The notes under the pieces were generated by a model. The model saw nothing but the letters and a program-made list of their open reading frames with translations. It searched no databases and had not been told where the DNA came from. Position numbers and translations under genes: made by a program. Source: Hungatella effluvii (lineage in GTDB: Bacteria; Bacillota; Clostridia; Lachnospirales; Lachnospiraceae). Taken from it: a stretch of DNA of 64,000 nt. The stretch lies in assembly GCF_003201875.1 (NCBI RefSeq), contig NZ_QJKD01000023.1:1-64000 (forward strand), written 5' to 3'. Positions 37,602 through 45,951 of the stretch are shown one piece after another (the first letter of the stretch is position 1; every line of letters begins with the position of its first letter).

Positions 37602-38279
37602 ATGAGAAAACTGACGCAGAGAGAAAAGGTACTGGTTTATATTGCGGTAGTTCTTCTGCTTTTAACGGGAGTCTACTATCTGGTGAAAATTCCATCCGAT
37701 ATGAAACGGGTAAGGACAGAGGCGGAACTGAAAATTATACAGCTTCAGGAACGCGAGTCCGAGAACGATCTGACCGGGAAATCTGTCCTGGAGCAGGAGA
37801 TTGGCAGAGAACAGGGCGTGATCGGTGAAAATACGGAGGACTATCTGCCGTACCGCACCAATTCCATGCTGATACCGGAACTTGCAGAGTATCTGACCTC
37901 CTTTGAAATTGTACCCGAGACCATTAAGGTTTTAGATGTTTCGGTTCTGGAGACAAAGGATGCGGCGGAAACAGGATATAACATCCATAAGGCGACTGTC
38001 CATATAGAGGCATCAGGAGCAATGGAAGATTTATACCGGCTGCTGGACTGGGCATACGACAGAGACTGGATCTCTGTGACTTCATATTCCAGAAACAGCA
38101 TAGAGGATAAGGCCGATGGAACGGAAGCGATGACGGATGGCAGCGTCAATGGTGAAACGCTGTCTATGACGGTGACTTGCTTGATGCTGGAGTTGAAAAG
38201 CAGTGAGGAGTTGAAAAGTAGTGAGGAAGTGAAAAACAGTGGTGAATACAGCGATATGAAAATCATCAGTGAGCCCTGA
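37602..38279 (+). CDS. pilO: PilO-like pilus alignment protein
   Basis: 225 residues: a short cytoplasmic start, one membrane helix (about 9-28), a coiled-coil stretch (32-75) and a ferredoxin-like extracytoplasmic domain with VHIEASGAMEDLYRLLDWAYD, the usual PilO pattern. It should pair with the PilN part of the upstream fusion. The C terminus has an in-frame 18-base tandem repeat (ELKSSE, ELKSSE, then EVKNSG). AAGGAGGG precedes the start. Assignment rests on architecture and gene order. Confidence 0.85.
   Translation: MRKLTQREKVLVYIAVVLLLLTGVYYLVKIPSDMKRVRTEAELKIIQLQERESENDLTGKSVLEQEIGREQGVIGENTEDYLPYRTNSMLIPELAEYLTSFEIVPETIKVLDVSVLETKDAAETGYNIHKATVHIEASGAMEDLYRLLDWAYDRDWISVTSYSRNSIEDKADGTEAMTDGSVNGETLSMTVTCLMLELKSSEELKSSEEVKNSGEYSDMKIISEP
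38190..38243 (+). repeat. three-copy 18-bp tandem repeat at the end of pilO
   Basis: Three copies of an 18-base unit, the first two nearly identical and the third diverged, encode ELKSSE, ELKSSE and EVKNSG. Copy number could vary in frame. Confidence 0.6.
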
Positions 38280-38308
38280 AAGACAGTAAACTGAAATGAG
38301 GTGGTTAA

Positions 38309-39025
38309 ATGGCAGGGCGCAAAAACGGGGAAGAGGGGTACGTACTTGGCTGGGTCATAGTTATGGTTATGATACTGATGATTCTGGTGACCGCGATTCT
38401 GTTTGCCACTTCAGCGTATTATCGGCAGAGTCTTAGGGAGTACAATGACAGGCAGGCGTATTTAACGGCACGTTCCATCGTACAGACTGCGGCTGCAGAC
38501 TTTACAGGTAACGGTTCCGGAGAGCTGCGGGATGCCATTTTAGATGAAATTTCGGAATTTATGGGCGGCGGATCAGATGCGGAGCTGGGAGACGAACCAG
38601 ATGAGGAGTTAGATGCGGAGTTGGGAGACGAATCGGATGAGGAGTCAGGCGCGGAACCGGAAGATGAACCAGATGGAGAATTCAGAGCAGAGCCTGGAAA
38701 CGAATCAAATGGAGAATTTGGCACAGAACCAAAAGCAGAACTAAACGCGCAATCCAACACGGATTCAGCCAATAAGTCAGATTCCAAAATCAACAATATG
38801 ATTCCCATCTCCGCCATCAAGTTCCAATTAGATGCCACCATGGGAAGCTGTACGATGACCGGATACTACATGCCGGAAGAGAACTGTCTTATGTTAACCG
38901 CTACTGCGAAGAAAGGCAGCAGCACCGAGATTATGACAGTTTATCTCCAGAACGATCCGGAATCGGAGGAAGAGCCATGGATCGTCCTCGGGTATGAACG
39001 GGGAGAACCACAGCTTATAAATTAA
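38309..39025 (+). CDS. PilX/GspK-like minor pilin with acidic repeat insertion
   Basis: 238 residues. A short basic start and GYVLGWVIVMVMILMILVTAI form a pilin-like helix that lacks Glu at +5, as is common in PilX/GspK-type proteins. The next segment, TARSIVQTAAADFTGN, fits PilX. Residues about 90-160 are an acidic low-complexity insertion built on units like AELGDEPDE, AELGDESDE and AEPEDEPDG. A small C-terminal domain with two cysteines follows. GAGGTGG lies upstream. It is probably a minor pilin that helps start assembly. The acidic tract could bind divalent cations; that is a guess from composition. Confidence 0.78.
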   Translation: MAGRKNGEEGYVLGWVIVMVMILMILVTAILFATSAYYRQSLREYNDRQAYLTARSIVQTAAADFTGNGSGELRDAILDEISEFMGGGSDAELGDEPDEELDAELGDESDEESGAEPEDEPDGEFRAEPGNESNGEFGTEPKAELNAQSNTDSANKSDSKINNMIPISAIKFQLDATMGSCTMTGYYMPEENCLMLTATAKKGSSTEIMTVYLQNDPESEEEPWIVLGYERGEPQLIN

Positions 39026-39067
39026 CGGGATGGCATAAGCGGAGTAACCGCGAATGGGAGGCAATTC

Positions 39068-39406
39068 GTGAAATCAAATGATGGCTTTACTCTGATCGAG
39101 TCTCTGGCGGCATGGACAATTCTATTGATTGCGGTCACGATATTCTTGAAATGCCTGGGAATGGCACATTCTTCCCTGGGCAAAGGAACCGTAATGAGAA
39201 AACAGTATATGACCGCACTGGAATGTGTGGAACTGGAAAAGGAACCGCTCAGAACGAAAGAGACAAAACTCAGATTCAAAATAAACAATAATACAATTTC
39301 CATGGATGCAGTGATTATGGAATATGGGATGTCATGGACCGGTGAGGGAGAGACCTCGCCTGTCACACTGAAGGTGATAGGGCCGGTGCCGAAATCCAGG
39401 GAGTGA
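39068..39406 (+). CDS. minor type IV prepilin (PilV-like)
   Basis: 112 residues starting at GTG with GGGAGG six bases upstream. A very short leader (MKSNDG) is cut before FTLIESLAAW, with Glu at +5, followed by a hydrophobic helix. The soluble domain is small. The size and position between the PilX-like and PilW-like genes match the PilV/GspI type of minor pilin. The stop overlaps the GTG start of the next gene (GTGA). Confidence 0.85.
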   Translation: MKSNDGFTLIESLAAWTILLIAVTIFLKCLGMAHSSLGKGTVMRKQYMTALECVELEKEPLRTKETKLRFKINNNTISMDAVIMEYGMSWTGEGETSPVTLKVIGPVPKSRE

Positions 39407-40002
39407 GGTGCAGCTTGAGTGAAAAATGGAACAGCTGTCTGCGCGGCGACCGGGGAATGACGCTGACGGAATTGATCGCGTCCCTGGCAATCGCATTCAT
39501 TCTCATGAGCTTCCTGATCCGGATGTATACCTACACGGGAAACATGTTTGAAACGAGCGCTTCCGCCGACGACTTAAGGAGAACGACTCAGGTGATTGTC
39601 GATTATCTGGAGGACCGGATTTCCTGTGCGGAGAGTCTGGTTATCAGCAGAGAAGAATTGACCGGTGATGAATACGGCCATGAAATCCTGTTTTCAAGGG
39701 ATGGCCGGATCTACTGCGACGGAGAAGCGATATGCAAAGAGGAATTTTATCGTAAGAGAAAGGTCTTCTGCGAGATTCTGCCTGCATCGTCAGAGGAAAA
39801 TGCACCGGTTTTAAAGTACCGGATTACGTGGAAGAATCAAAGGAATACGGCTTTATATTCCGCAGACTCTGTGGTAAAATTAGTTAATTTAGAGCTGTAC
39901 GGCAAAGATATAATCCGCCGTGATCTGGAAGACAGCCCCGGCGCAGCCGGAAATACCCTCTATATTTACTACACAGATCCGGAATATTCCAGCAGGCAAT
40001 GA
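39403..40002 (+). CDS. minor type IV prepilin (PilW/GspJ-like)
   Basis: 199 residues. The leader ends at RG/MTLTE, with Glu at +5, then SLAIAFILMSFLIRMY as the pilin helix and a 150-residue soluble domain with three cysteines (ISCAES, IYCDGEAICKE, FCEIL). Length and order fit PilW/GspJ. The start is either GTG at 39403, overlapping the previous stop, or TTG at 39415; neither has a strong ribosome site, so coupling is likely. It is probably part of the tip or priming complex with the two minor pilins upstream. Confidence 0.83.
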   Translation: MRCSLSEKWNSCLRGDRGMTLTELIASLAIAFILMSFLIRMYTYTGNMFETSASADDLRRTTQVIVDYLEDRISCAESLVISREELTGDEYGHEILFSRDGRIYCDGEAICKEEFYRKRKVFCEILPASSEENAPVLKYRITWKNQRNTALYSADSVVKLVNLELYGKDIIRRDLEDSPGAAGNTLYIYYTDPEYSSRQ

Positions 40003-40049
40003 GTCTGCGTCATGGGAATTGATTGAAAATACAGTTTGAGGTTGGAGAA

Positions 40050-41768
40050 ATGAAGGGAATACACATTGGAGAAGTGCTGGTAGAACAGGGTGCCATCACG
40101 AAGGAACAACTGAATGAAGGTCTGAAGCAATTGAAAGCGGAGACAAATGACCGGCGTCTGGCCGAAGTTCTGACGGATCTTGGGTATGTAACGGACCGGG
40201 AGCTTATGGAAGTGCTGGGACGCAGTATGGGACTCGAAGTCATTGATCTGGAATTCTTTCATATCGATGAGCGTGCGGTGGAGAAAATTCCGAAACAGCT
40301 GGCCTTAAAATATAATATTATGGCAGTTTCCATGGAAGGAAGCTGTTTAACCGTGGCGACGGCGGATCCTCTGGATTTATATGCGCTGGAGGATATCCGT
40401 CTGGTGACCAATATGAGAATCCTGCTGATTCTGGCGGAACGGACGCAGATCCGCCATGCGATCGAGCTGAATTACTCGGGTATTGACGCCAGAGCAGCGG
40501 CGAGACTGGCCAGCGAACACGCCGTATTTTCCAGAACCTTTGCGGAAAACCTGATGGTAAGCTCCGAAGAGGATCAGGCGCCGATCGTCCGTCTGTTAAA
40601 CAGCCTGCTTTTGAAGGGCTATAATACAAACGCCAGTGATATTCATATCGAGCCCTACGAAAATGAGACGGTTGTCCGCATGAGGCGCGACGGTATGCTG
40701 ATTCCATACATGACGCTTTCTCCTGCCATTCATCAGGGCATTGTGGCGCGCACCAAGATTCTGGCGAAGATGGATATTGCCGAGAAAAGGAAATCGCAGG
40801 ACGGTCACTTCAAGATTACACTGGATGGCAGAGAGATGAACGTGAGAGTCTCCTTCGTACCTACCATTTACGGCGAAAAGGGTGTGCTTCGGTTTCTGAC
40901 AACGAATACGCCGATTGACCGCAGCGCCGCGTTTGGCATGTCCGGCGACAACTACCGGAAGATGAAACAGCTTCTGCGTATCCCGCACGGGATCATTTAC
41001 TTTACCGGACCTACCGGAAGCGGGAAGACAACAACATTATATTCAGTTCTTCAGTATTTAAGCAGCCGCCTTGTGAATATTGTTACAATAGAGGATCCGG
41101 TGGAACGCAATCTGCCGAAGATCAATCAGATACAGGTGGGTGACAGAGCGGGGCTGAACTTCCAGACAGGACTGCGCTCCATTCTTCGTCAGGATCCCGA
41201 TATCATCATGATCGGAGAGACAAGAGACCCGGAGACTGCCGAGATTTCAGCACGCGCCGCTATCACAGGTCATCTGGTGTTTTCCACACTTCATACCAAT
41301 GACGCCGCATCATCGGTTACGAGGCTGATGGATATGGGAATTCCCGCTTATCTGGCCGCGGCCTCCATAGCCGGGATCGTATCCCAGAGACTTATGAGAA
41401 AGGTTTGCCCCTACTGTCAGGAAGAGTATGAGGCGCGTCCCGAAGAACTGAAGATTCTGTACGGAAAGCCTGCGGTTCCTGGTGAACACGTGCGTCTGCG
41501 CCGGGGAAAGGGCTGTTATCTCTGCAATGAGACAGGATACAAGGGCCGCATTGCCATCCATGAGATTTTGAGCGTGGATGCGGAGATGAAGCGCATGATC
41601 TCAGAGGGCAGAAAAGAAGACGAGTTGAAAGCGTACGCAATTCGCAGCCATGGGATGACGACCCTGAAAGAAGAGGCGGTGAAAATGGTTCTGGCTGGAA
41701 TTACGACATTTGAGGAGATGGAACGTCTGATCTATACGATTGATATGGATTATTTTGGGGAAGACTGA
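40050..41768 (+). CDS. pilB: type IV pilus assembly ATPase PilB/GspE
   Basis: 572 residues from the ATG at 40050, chosen over an upstream TTG at 40023 because the MshEN domain starts here (IGEVLVEQGAITKEQLNEGL). It has Walker A GPTGSGKTTT near residue 320, an Asp box, and Walker B with the His box in IIMIGETRDPETA and STLHTNDAASS. The PilB zinc site follows (CPYC ... CYLC). The zinc site and the N-terminal domain separate the extension motor PilB from PilT, of which there is no copy here. It is cytoplasmic and acts on PilC. Last gene of the operon; no terminator follows before the cardiolipin synthase gene. Confidence 0.97.
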   Translation: MKGIHIGEVLVEQGAITKEQLNEGLKQLKAETNDRRLAEVLTDLGYVTDRELMEVLGRSMGLEVIDLEFFHIDERAVEKIPKQLALKYNIMAVSMEGSCLTVATADPLDLYALEDIRLVTNMRILLILAERTQIRHAIELNYSGIDARAAARLASEHAVFSRTFAENLMVSSEEDQAPIVRLLNSLLLKGYNTNASDIHIEPYENETVVRMRRDGMLIPYMTLSPAIHQGIVARTKILAKMDIAEKRKSQDGHFKITLDGREMNVRVSFVPTIYGEKGVLRFLTTNTPIDRSAAFGMSGDNYRKMKQLLRIPHGIIYFTGPTGSGKTTTLYSVLQYLSSRLVNIVTIEDPVERNLPKINQIQVGDRAGLNFQTGLRSILRQDPDIIMIGETRDPETAEISARAAITGHLVFSTLHTNDAASSVTRLMDMGIPAYLAAASIAGIVSQRLMRKVCPYCQEEYEARPEELKILYGKPAVPGEHVRLRRGKGCYLCNETGYKGRIAIHEILSVDAEMKRMISEGRKEDELKAYAIRSHGMTTLKEEAVKMVLAGITTFEEMERLIYTIDMDYFGED

Positions 41769-41818
41769 GGAAGAGTAAGGCAGGAGCACTCTCGGAAGGG
41801 GAAAAAGGAGGACTTCAT

Positions 41819-43315
41819 ATGGAGACAGCATGGATGGCGGTCACAGCCGTCTGGTCGTGGATCATGGAGCATTTAATTTACATCAATCTGATTTTTTCAA
41901 TTATAATTGTATTTTTCCAAAGGCGTGATCCGAAATCCGTCTGGACCTGGCTGATGGTCCTGTATTTCATACCGGTTTTTGGCTTCGTGTTTTACCTCCT
42001 TCTGGGGCAGGACATGGGGAAAAGCAAGATGTTCCGTGTCAAGGAAGTGGAGGACCGCGTCTATTTTACCGTGCGGGGCCAGGAGGAGTTTCTAAAGACG
42101 CACGATACCAGCCTGGAGTCCCATCTGTCCCGTGACTATGAGGATCTGGTGCTGTACAATTTAGAGACCTCAGGAGCGGTTTTGACCATCGACAATACTG
42201 TCCGTATTTTTACGGACGGCGAGGCAAAATATACGGATCTGCGCAATGAACTGAGAAAAGCCGACCGTTTTATCCACCTTCAATACTATATCATCAAGGA
42301 CGACGAGCTGTTCGATTCCATCAGCCCCATTCTGGCCGAACGGGCCAAAGCCGGAGTGGAGGTCCGTATTCTCTGTGACGGTATGGGCGGCCGTTTTATG
42401 CCGAAGAAGAAATGGGAGGAACTGAAGCAGTGCGGTGTGAAGGTTGGGATTTTCTTTCCGCCCATTCTGGGAAGGCTCCAGCTTCGAATGAATTACCGCA
42501 ATCACCGGAAAATCGTGGTTATTGACAACAAGGTCGGCTACGTGGGCGGATTTAACATCGGGCGCGAGTACATTTCCAGAGACCCCAAGTTCGGCTATTG
42601 GAGAGATACTCATTTAAAGCTGACGGGAGGTTCTGTGCTGAGTCTTCAGATTCGTTTTGCGCTGGACTGGAATTACGCGGCAGGAGAAAACCTGTTTAAG
42701 GATATGAGGTATTTTGAGACCGGCGCCGATTTATTCCGTCTGGATCAGGTGGATCCAGGTATTCATCCGCTGGGAATTCAGATCATTGCAAGCGGTCCGG
42801 ACGCTGTCAGCAGGCAGATCCGGGACAATTATATCCGGTTGTTCGCAAAGGCACGCGACCATATCTATATCCAGACGCCGTATTTTGTTCCGGATGACGC
42901 CGTCTTATCCGCACTTTCTATGGCCGCCAGGTCCGGAGTGGATGTCCGCCTGATGATTCCGTGCAAGCCGGACCATCCGTTTGTATACTGGGCGACCTAC
43001 TCCTATGTGGGTGATCTTCTGTCAGCGGGAGCAAGGTGCTATACGTATGAGAACGGCTTCCTCCATGCCAAGGGCGTGATGACGGACGGGCGCGTCTGCT
43101 CCTATGGCACGGCAAACATGGACATCAGAAGCTTTGAACTGAATTTTGAGGTCAATGCCGTCATTTACGATGAGGAGACCACGAAAGAACTGGAAAATAT
43201 CTTTATAGAGGATTTAAAGCTTTGCAAAGAGATAACCAGAGAGGGCTATGCGTCGAGAGACTTGTGGATCCGGGTGAAAGAGCAGTGCAGCAGACTGTTG
43301 TCGCCGCTTCTATGA
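41819..43315 (+). CDS. cls: cardiolipin synthase (phospholipase D family)
   Basis: 498 residues. Two N-terminal membrane helices (about 18-60) are followed by two PLD domains with HxK(x)4D motifs: NHRKIVVIDN with GGFNIGREY, and HAKGVMTDG with GTANMDIRSFELNFE. It joins two phosphatidylglycerols, releasing glycerol, to make cardiolipin at the membrane. An AAGGAGG site lies six bases before the ATG. The gap of 50 bases to pilB has no terminator, so some pilus transcripts may reach it, but its own 3' terminator at 43366 closes the unit. No functional link to the pili is implied. Confidence 0.96.
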   Translation: METAWMAVTAVWSWIMEHLIYINLIFSIIIVFFQRRDPKSVWTWLMVLYFIPVFGFVFYLLLGQDMGKSKMFRVKEVEDRVYFTVRGQEEFLKTHDTSLESHLSRDYEDLVLYNLETSGAVLTIDNTVRIFTDGEAKYTDLRNELRKADRFIHLQYYIIKDDELFDSISPILAERAKAGVEVRILCDGMGGRFMPKKKWEELKQCGVKVGIFFPPILGRLQLRMNYRNHRKIVVIDNKVGYVGGFNIGREYISRDPKFGYWRDTHLKLTGGSVLSLQIRFALDWNYAAGENLFKDMRYFETGADLFRLDQVDPGIHPLGIQIIASGPDAVSRQIRDNYIRLFAKARDHIYIQTPYFVPDDAVLSALSMAARSGVDVRLMIPCKPDHPFVYWATYSYVGDLLSAGARCYTYENGFLHAKGVMTDGRVCSYGTANMDIRSFELNFEVNAVIYDEETTKELENIFIEDLKLCKEITREGYASRDLWIRVKEQCSRLLSPLL

Positions 43316-43365
43316 GATCCGCTGTTTATAGCGGAGACTGTCCGGATACCGGTCGATCCACGATC

Positions 43366-43408
43366 AAAAGGGGAAAAATGCAGGAAATGCATTTGCCCCC
43401 TTTTTTTG
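43366..43408 (+). terminator. rho-independent terminator after cls
   Basis: Imperfect GC-rich stem (AAAAGGGG... with ...GCCCCC) around a short loop, followed by seven T at 43401-43407. A standard intrinsic terminator. Confidence 0.8.
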
Positions 43409-43445
43409 TTCATAAAATTACCGCTTTGGGTACATACTGGTACTT

Positions 43446-43949
43446 ATGAAGACGACAACACTAAACACAACAACATTCAAAAAATTTACAATCAGCAGCA
43501 CGGCGCTGCAGCTGAAACAGCTCCCGGTCAATTTTTGCAAATGCGGAATCACCGGCTGGTGTCTGGAGGTTCTTTTTACGTCAGCGGAATCGATCATGAG
43601 GCAAGACTGGAGGCTGATGGGGAGGACGTCCCTTTTGATGTTCCCTATCTACGGATGCGGAGCGCTTCTGGGTCCGATCGGCAAATGGATCGACGACTGG
43701 CTTAATCCGGGGAAATCACTGAGCGTAAAAAAGTCGGATCTGGCGGTCCGCCACGGTATGCTTTACATGGTCCTGATTTTTGTGGCGGAATACATCTCAG
43801 GAGCGTGGCTTCGGTCGCGGGGAATGTGTCCCTGGGACTACACGGGACGGAGTACGAATATCGACGGCCTCATACGGCTCGATTTTGCTCCGCTGTGGTT
43901 CGCCACTGGGCTTTTATTTGAGCAAATTACGAAAAAGAAAGGCGGGTAA
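43446..43949 (+). CDS. putative CmpB-type membrane protein
   Basis: 167 residues with three or four hydrophobic segments. GITGWCLEVLFTS near the N terminus and CPWDYTGRSTNIDGLIRL followed by a LWFATGLLFE helix match the family annotated as putative ABC transporter permease (ABC_trans_CmpB), whose function is not established. The ribosome site is poor. The conserved first segment requires a start at or near this ATG. It ends about 30 bases before the promoter of plsC, with no clear terminator of its own. Confidence 0.8.
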   Translation: MKTTTLNTTTFKKFTISSTALQLKQLPVNFCKCGITGWCLEVLFTSAESIMRQDWRLMGRTSLLMFPIYGCGALLGPIGKWIDDWLNPGKSLSVKKSDLAVRHGMLYMVLIFVAEYISGAWLRSRGMCPWDYTGRSTNIDGLIRLDFAPLWFATGLLFEQITKKKGG

Positions 43950-43952
43950 CTC

Positions 43953-43981
43953 TTGTAATTACACTCTTCATTTTATATAAT
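43953..43981 (+). promoter_or_regulatory. promoter of plsC-pheA
   Basis: TTGTAA at 43953-43958, a 17-base spacer and a perfect TATAAT at 43976-43981, about 24 bases before plsC. A sigma-A promoter. Confidence 0.75.
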
Positions 43982-44004
43982 AGTAAAAATGGAGGGGAAG
44001 ACCA

Positions 44005-44754
44005 ATGATACGTTTTATATTTGTAGCAGCAACAGTCATTTTGTTTTTAATTTTAAGTATTCCGCTGATGCTGGTGGAATTTCTGATTGGTAAGAAAAAC
44101 CGCCGCCTGCGGGATGTGCAGAGTCTGGCCGTGATCCAGTGTGTATTTCGGCTGATCCTCTGGATGGCGGGAGTGAAGATTACGGTAAAGGGTAGAGAGA
44201 ATGTTCCGACTGACCAGGCGGTACTTTACGTGGGGAATCACCGCAGCTATTTCGATATCCTGGTGGGATATGTGACGGTTCCGTCCCTGACCGGCTTTGT
44301 GGCCAAGAAGGAGATGGAGAAGATTCCGCTTCTTTCATCCTGGATGAAGCTGGTCAACTGCCTTTTTCTCGACCGCGTGAATTTAAAGGAAGGTTTAAAG
44401 ACCATCCTTGCAGGAATCGAACAGGTGAAACGCGGCGTCTCCGTATGGATTTTCCCGGAGGGAACGAGAAATAAAAACGACGACCCGCTGGATATGCTGA
44501 CATTCAAAGAGGGAAGCTTAAAGATTGCAGAAAAGAGCGGCTGTTATGTGGTGCCAGTGGCCCTGACAGGGACCGCAGAAGTCTTTGAACAGCATTTTCC
44601 GAAGATCAAACCGTCCCATGTGACCATCACCTTTGGAGAGCCGTTCCACACAAAGGAACTTCCTCCGGAAGTGAAGAAGTTCCCGGGGGCTTACACGGAA
44701 GAACAGATAAAGGCCATGCTTAGGCTTCAGCTGGCAGAAGGACAGAATTTATGA
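44005..44754 (+). CDS. plsC: 1-acyl-sn-glycerol-3-phosphate acyltransferase
   Basis: 249 residues. One N-terminal membrane helix is followed by the acyltransferase motifs NHRSYFD (HX4D), KKEMEKIPLLSSW, FPEGTRNK and VPVALTGTAE, in the usual order. It acylates lysophosphatidate to phosphatidate at the inner membrane face. GGAGGGG lies upstream, and the gene has its own promoter. Its last four bases overlap the pheA start (ATGA), so phospholipid and phenylalanine genes are translationally coupled, presumably by chance of gene order. Confidence 0.95.
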   Translation: MIRFIFVAATVILFLILSIPLMLVEFLIGKKNRRLRDVQSLAVIQCVFRLILWMAGVKITVKGRENVPTDQAVLYVGNHRSYFDILVGYVTVPSLTGFVAKKEMEKIPLLSSWMKLVNCLFLDRVNLKEGLKTILAGIEQVKRGVSVWIFPEGTRNKNDDPLDMLTFKEGSLKIAEKSGCYVVPVALTGTAEVFEQHFPKIKPSHVTITFGEPFHTKELPPEVKKFPGAYTEEQIKAMLRLQLAEGQNL

Positions 44755-45887
44755 GTACATTCGACTTACAGGAAATCAGAAAACAACTGGATCAGGTCGA
44801 CAGGGAGATTGTAACCCTGTTCGGGGAACGCATGCGTCTGTGCGGCGACGTGGCGGAATATAAGATTGAAAACGGCAAACCGGTCTATGACGGAGAGCGG
44901 GAGAGACAGAAGCTGGACTCCGTGAAGGCCATGACAGATGACAGCTTCCAGAAACAGGCCGTGGAGGAACTGTTCAGCCAGATGATGACGATCAGCCGCC
45001 GGTATCAGTATAAGCTGATGGCGGAACACGGACTGACAGCCAGGATGGATTTCAAGGCTGTGAAGGAGCTTCCCCTGAAGGGAAGCCGCGTGGTGTACCA
45101 GGGAGTGGAAGGTGCATACAGCCATGAAGCCACACTGCAGTATTTTGGCAGTGATGTGGACGCTTATCACGTGCAGTTCTGGGAAGACGCCATGAAGGAG
45201 GTCGAAAACGGCCGGGCCGATTACGCGGTCCTGCCCATCGAGAATTCCTCGGCGGGGGCGGTCAGCGATAATTACGACCTGCTGATCAAATACCATAATT
45301 ACATTGTGGCGGAGAATTTTATCCCGGTCAACCATGCGCTTTTGGGACTTCCGGAGGCGGAGCTTTCGGATATTACCACCGTATTTTCCCATCCCCAGGC
45401 GCTGATGCAGTCCTCCCGATACTTAAACTCCCATCGGGACTGGGCGCAGTACAGTGTGGAGAACACTGCTGCGTCTGCAAAGAAAGTTTTAAATGACGGG
45501 AAGAAGAATCAGGCGGCGGTGGCCAGCGAGACAGCCGGAAAGCTGTACGGTTTAAAGGTGCTGGAGCCATCCATCAATCATAACAAAAATAATACGACCA
45601 GGTTCATCATCCTGTCCAGGGATCCTATATACCGGGAGGATGCGTCGAAGGTGAGCATCAGCTTTGAACTCCCCCACACGAGCGGTTCCCTGTACAACAT
45701 GCTGAGCAATTTTATCTATAATCATGTGAACATGCGCATGATTGAATCAAGGCCCATTGCCGGAAGAAACTGGGAATACCGGTTCTTCGTGGATATCGAG
45801 GGAAACCTGGGTGATGCGCAGATTCAGAATGCGTTAAAGGGAATTGAAGAAGAAGCGTCTAACATGAGAATTTTAGGCAATTATTAA
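44751..45887 (+). CDS. pheA: bifunctional chorismate mutase / prephenate dehydratase
   Basis: 378 residues in three parts. The AroQ chorismate mutase (about 1-85) begins LQEIRKQLDQVDREIVTLF. The prephenate dehydratase (about 110-285) has YQGVEGAYSHEA and NNTTRFIIL. The C-terminal ACT domain carries ESRP (MRMIESRPIAG), the phenylalanine-binding feedback site. It turns chorismate to phenylpyruvate in phenylalanine synthesis. The usual P-protein length. Feedback inhibition is expected from the ESRP motif. It overlaps plsC by four bases, and a hairpin follows. Confidence 0.97.
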   Translation: MSTFDLQEIRKQLDQVDREIVTLFGERMRLCGDVAEYKIENGKPVYDGERERQKLDSVKAMTDDSFQKQAVEELFSQMMTISRRYQYKLMAEHGLTARMDFKAVKELPLKGSRVVYQGVEGAYSHEATLQYFGSDVDAYHVQFWEDAMKEVENGRADYAVLPIENSSAGAVSDNYDLLIKYHNYIVAENFIPVNHALLGLPEAELSDITTVFSHPQALMQSSRYLNSHRDWAQYSVENTAASAKKVLNDGKKNQAAVASETAGKLYGLKVLEPSINHNKNNTTRFIILSRDPIYREDASKVSISFELPHTSGSLYNMLSNFIYNHVNMRMIESRPIAGRNWEYRFFVDIEGNLGDAQIQNALKGIEEEASNMRILGNY

Positions 45888-45899
45888 GGAACGAAGAAC

Positions 45900-45926
45900 G
45901 GTCAGGCGGCTGTAGGCTGCCTGGCC
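45900..45926 (+). other. hairpin between pheA and the DUF815 gene
   Basis: An 11-bp stem with two G-T pairs (45900-45910 with 45916-45926) and a 5-nt loop. No T run follows, so it is a weak terminator, a stability element or an RNA processing site at the operon joint. Confidence 0.5.
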
Positions 45927-45951
45927 ATTTCGAAAAAATAGGGAGGAACTT

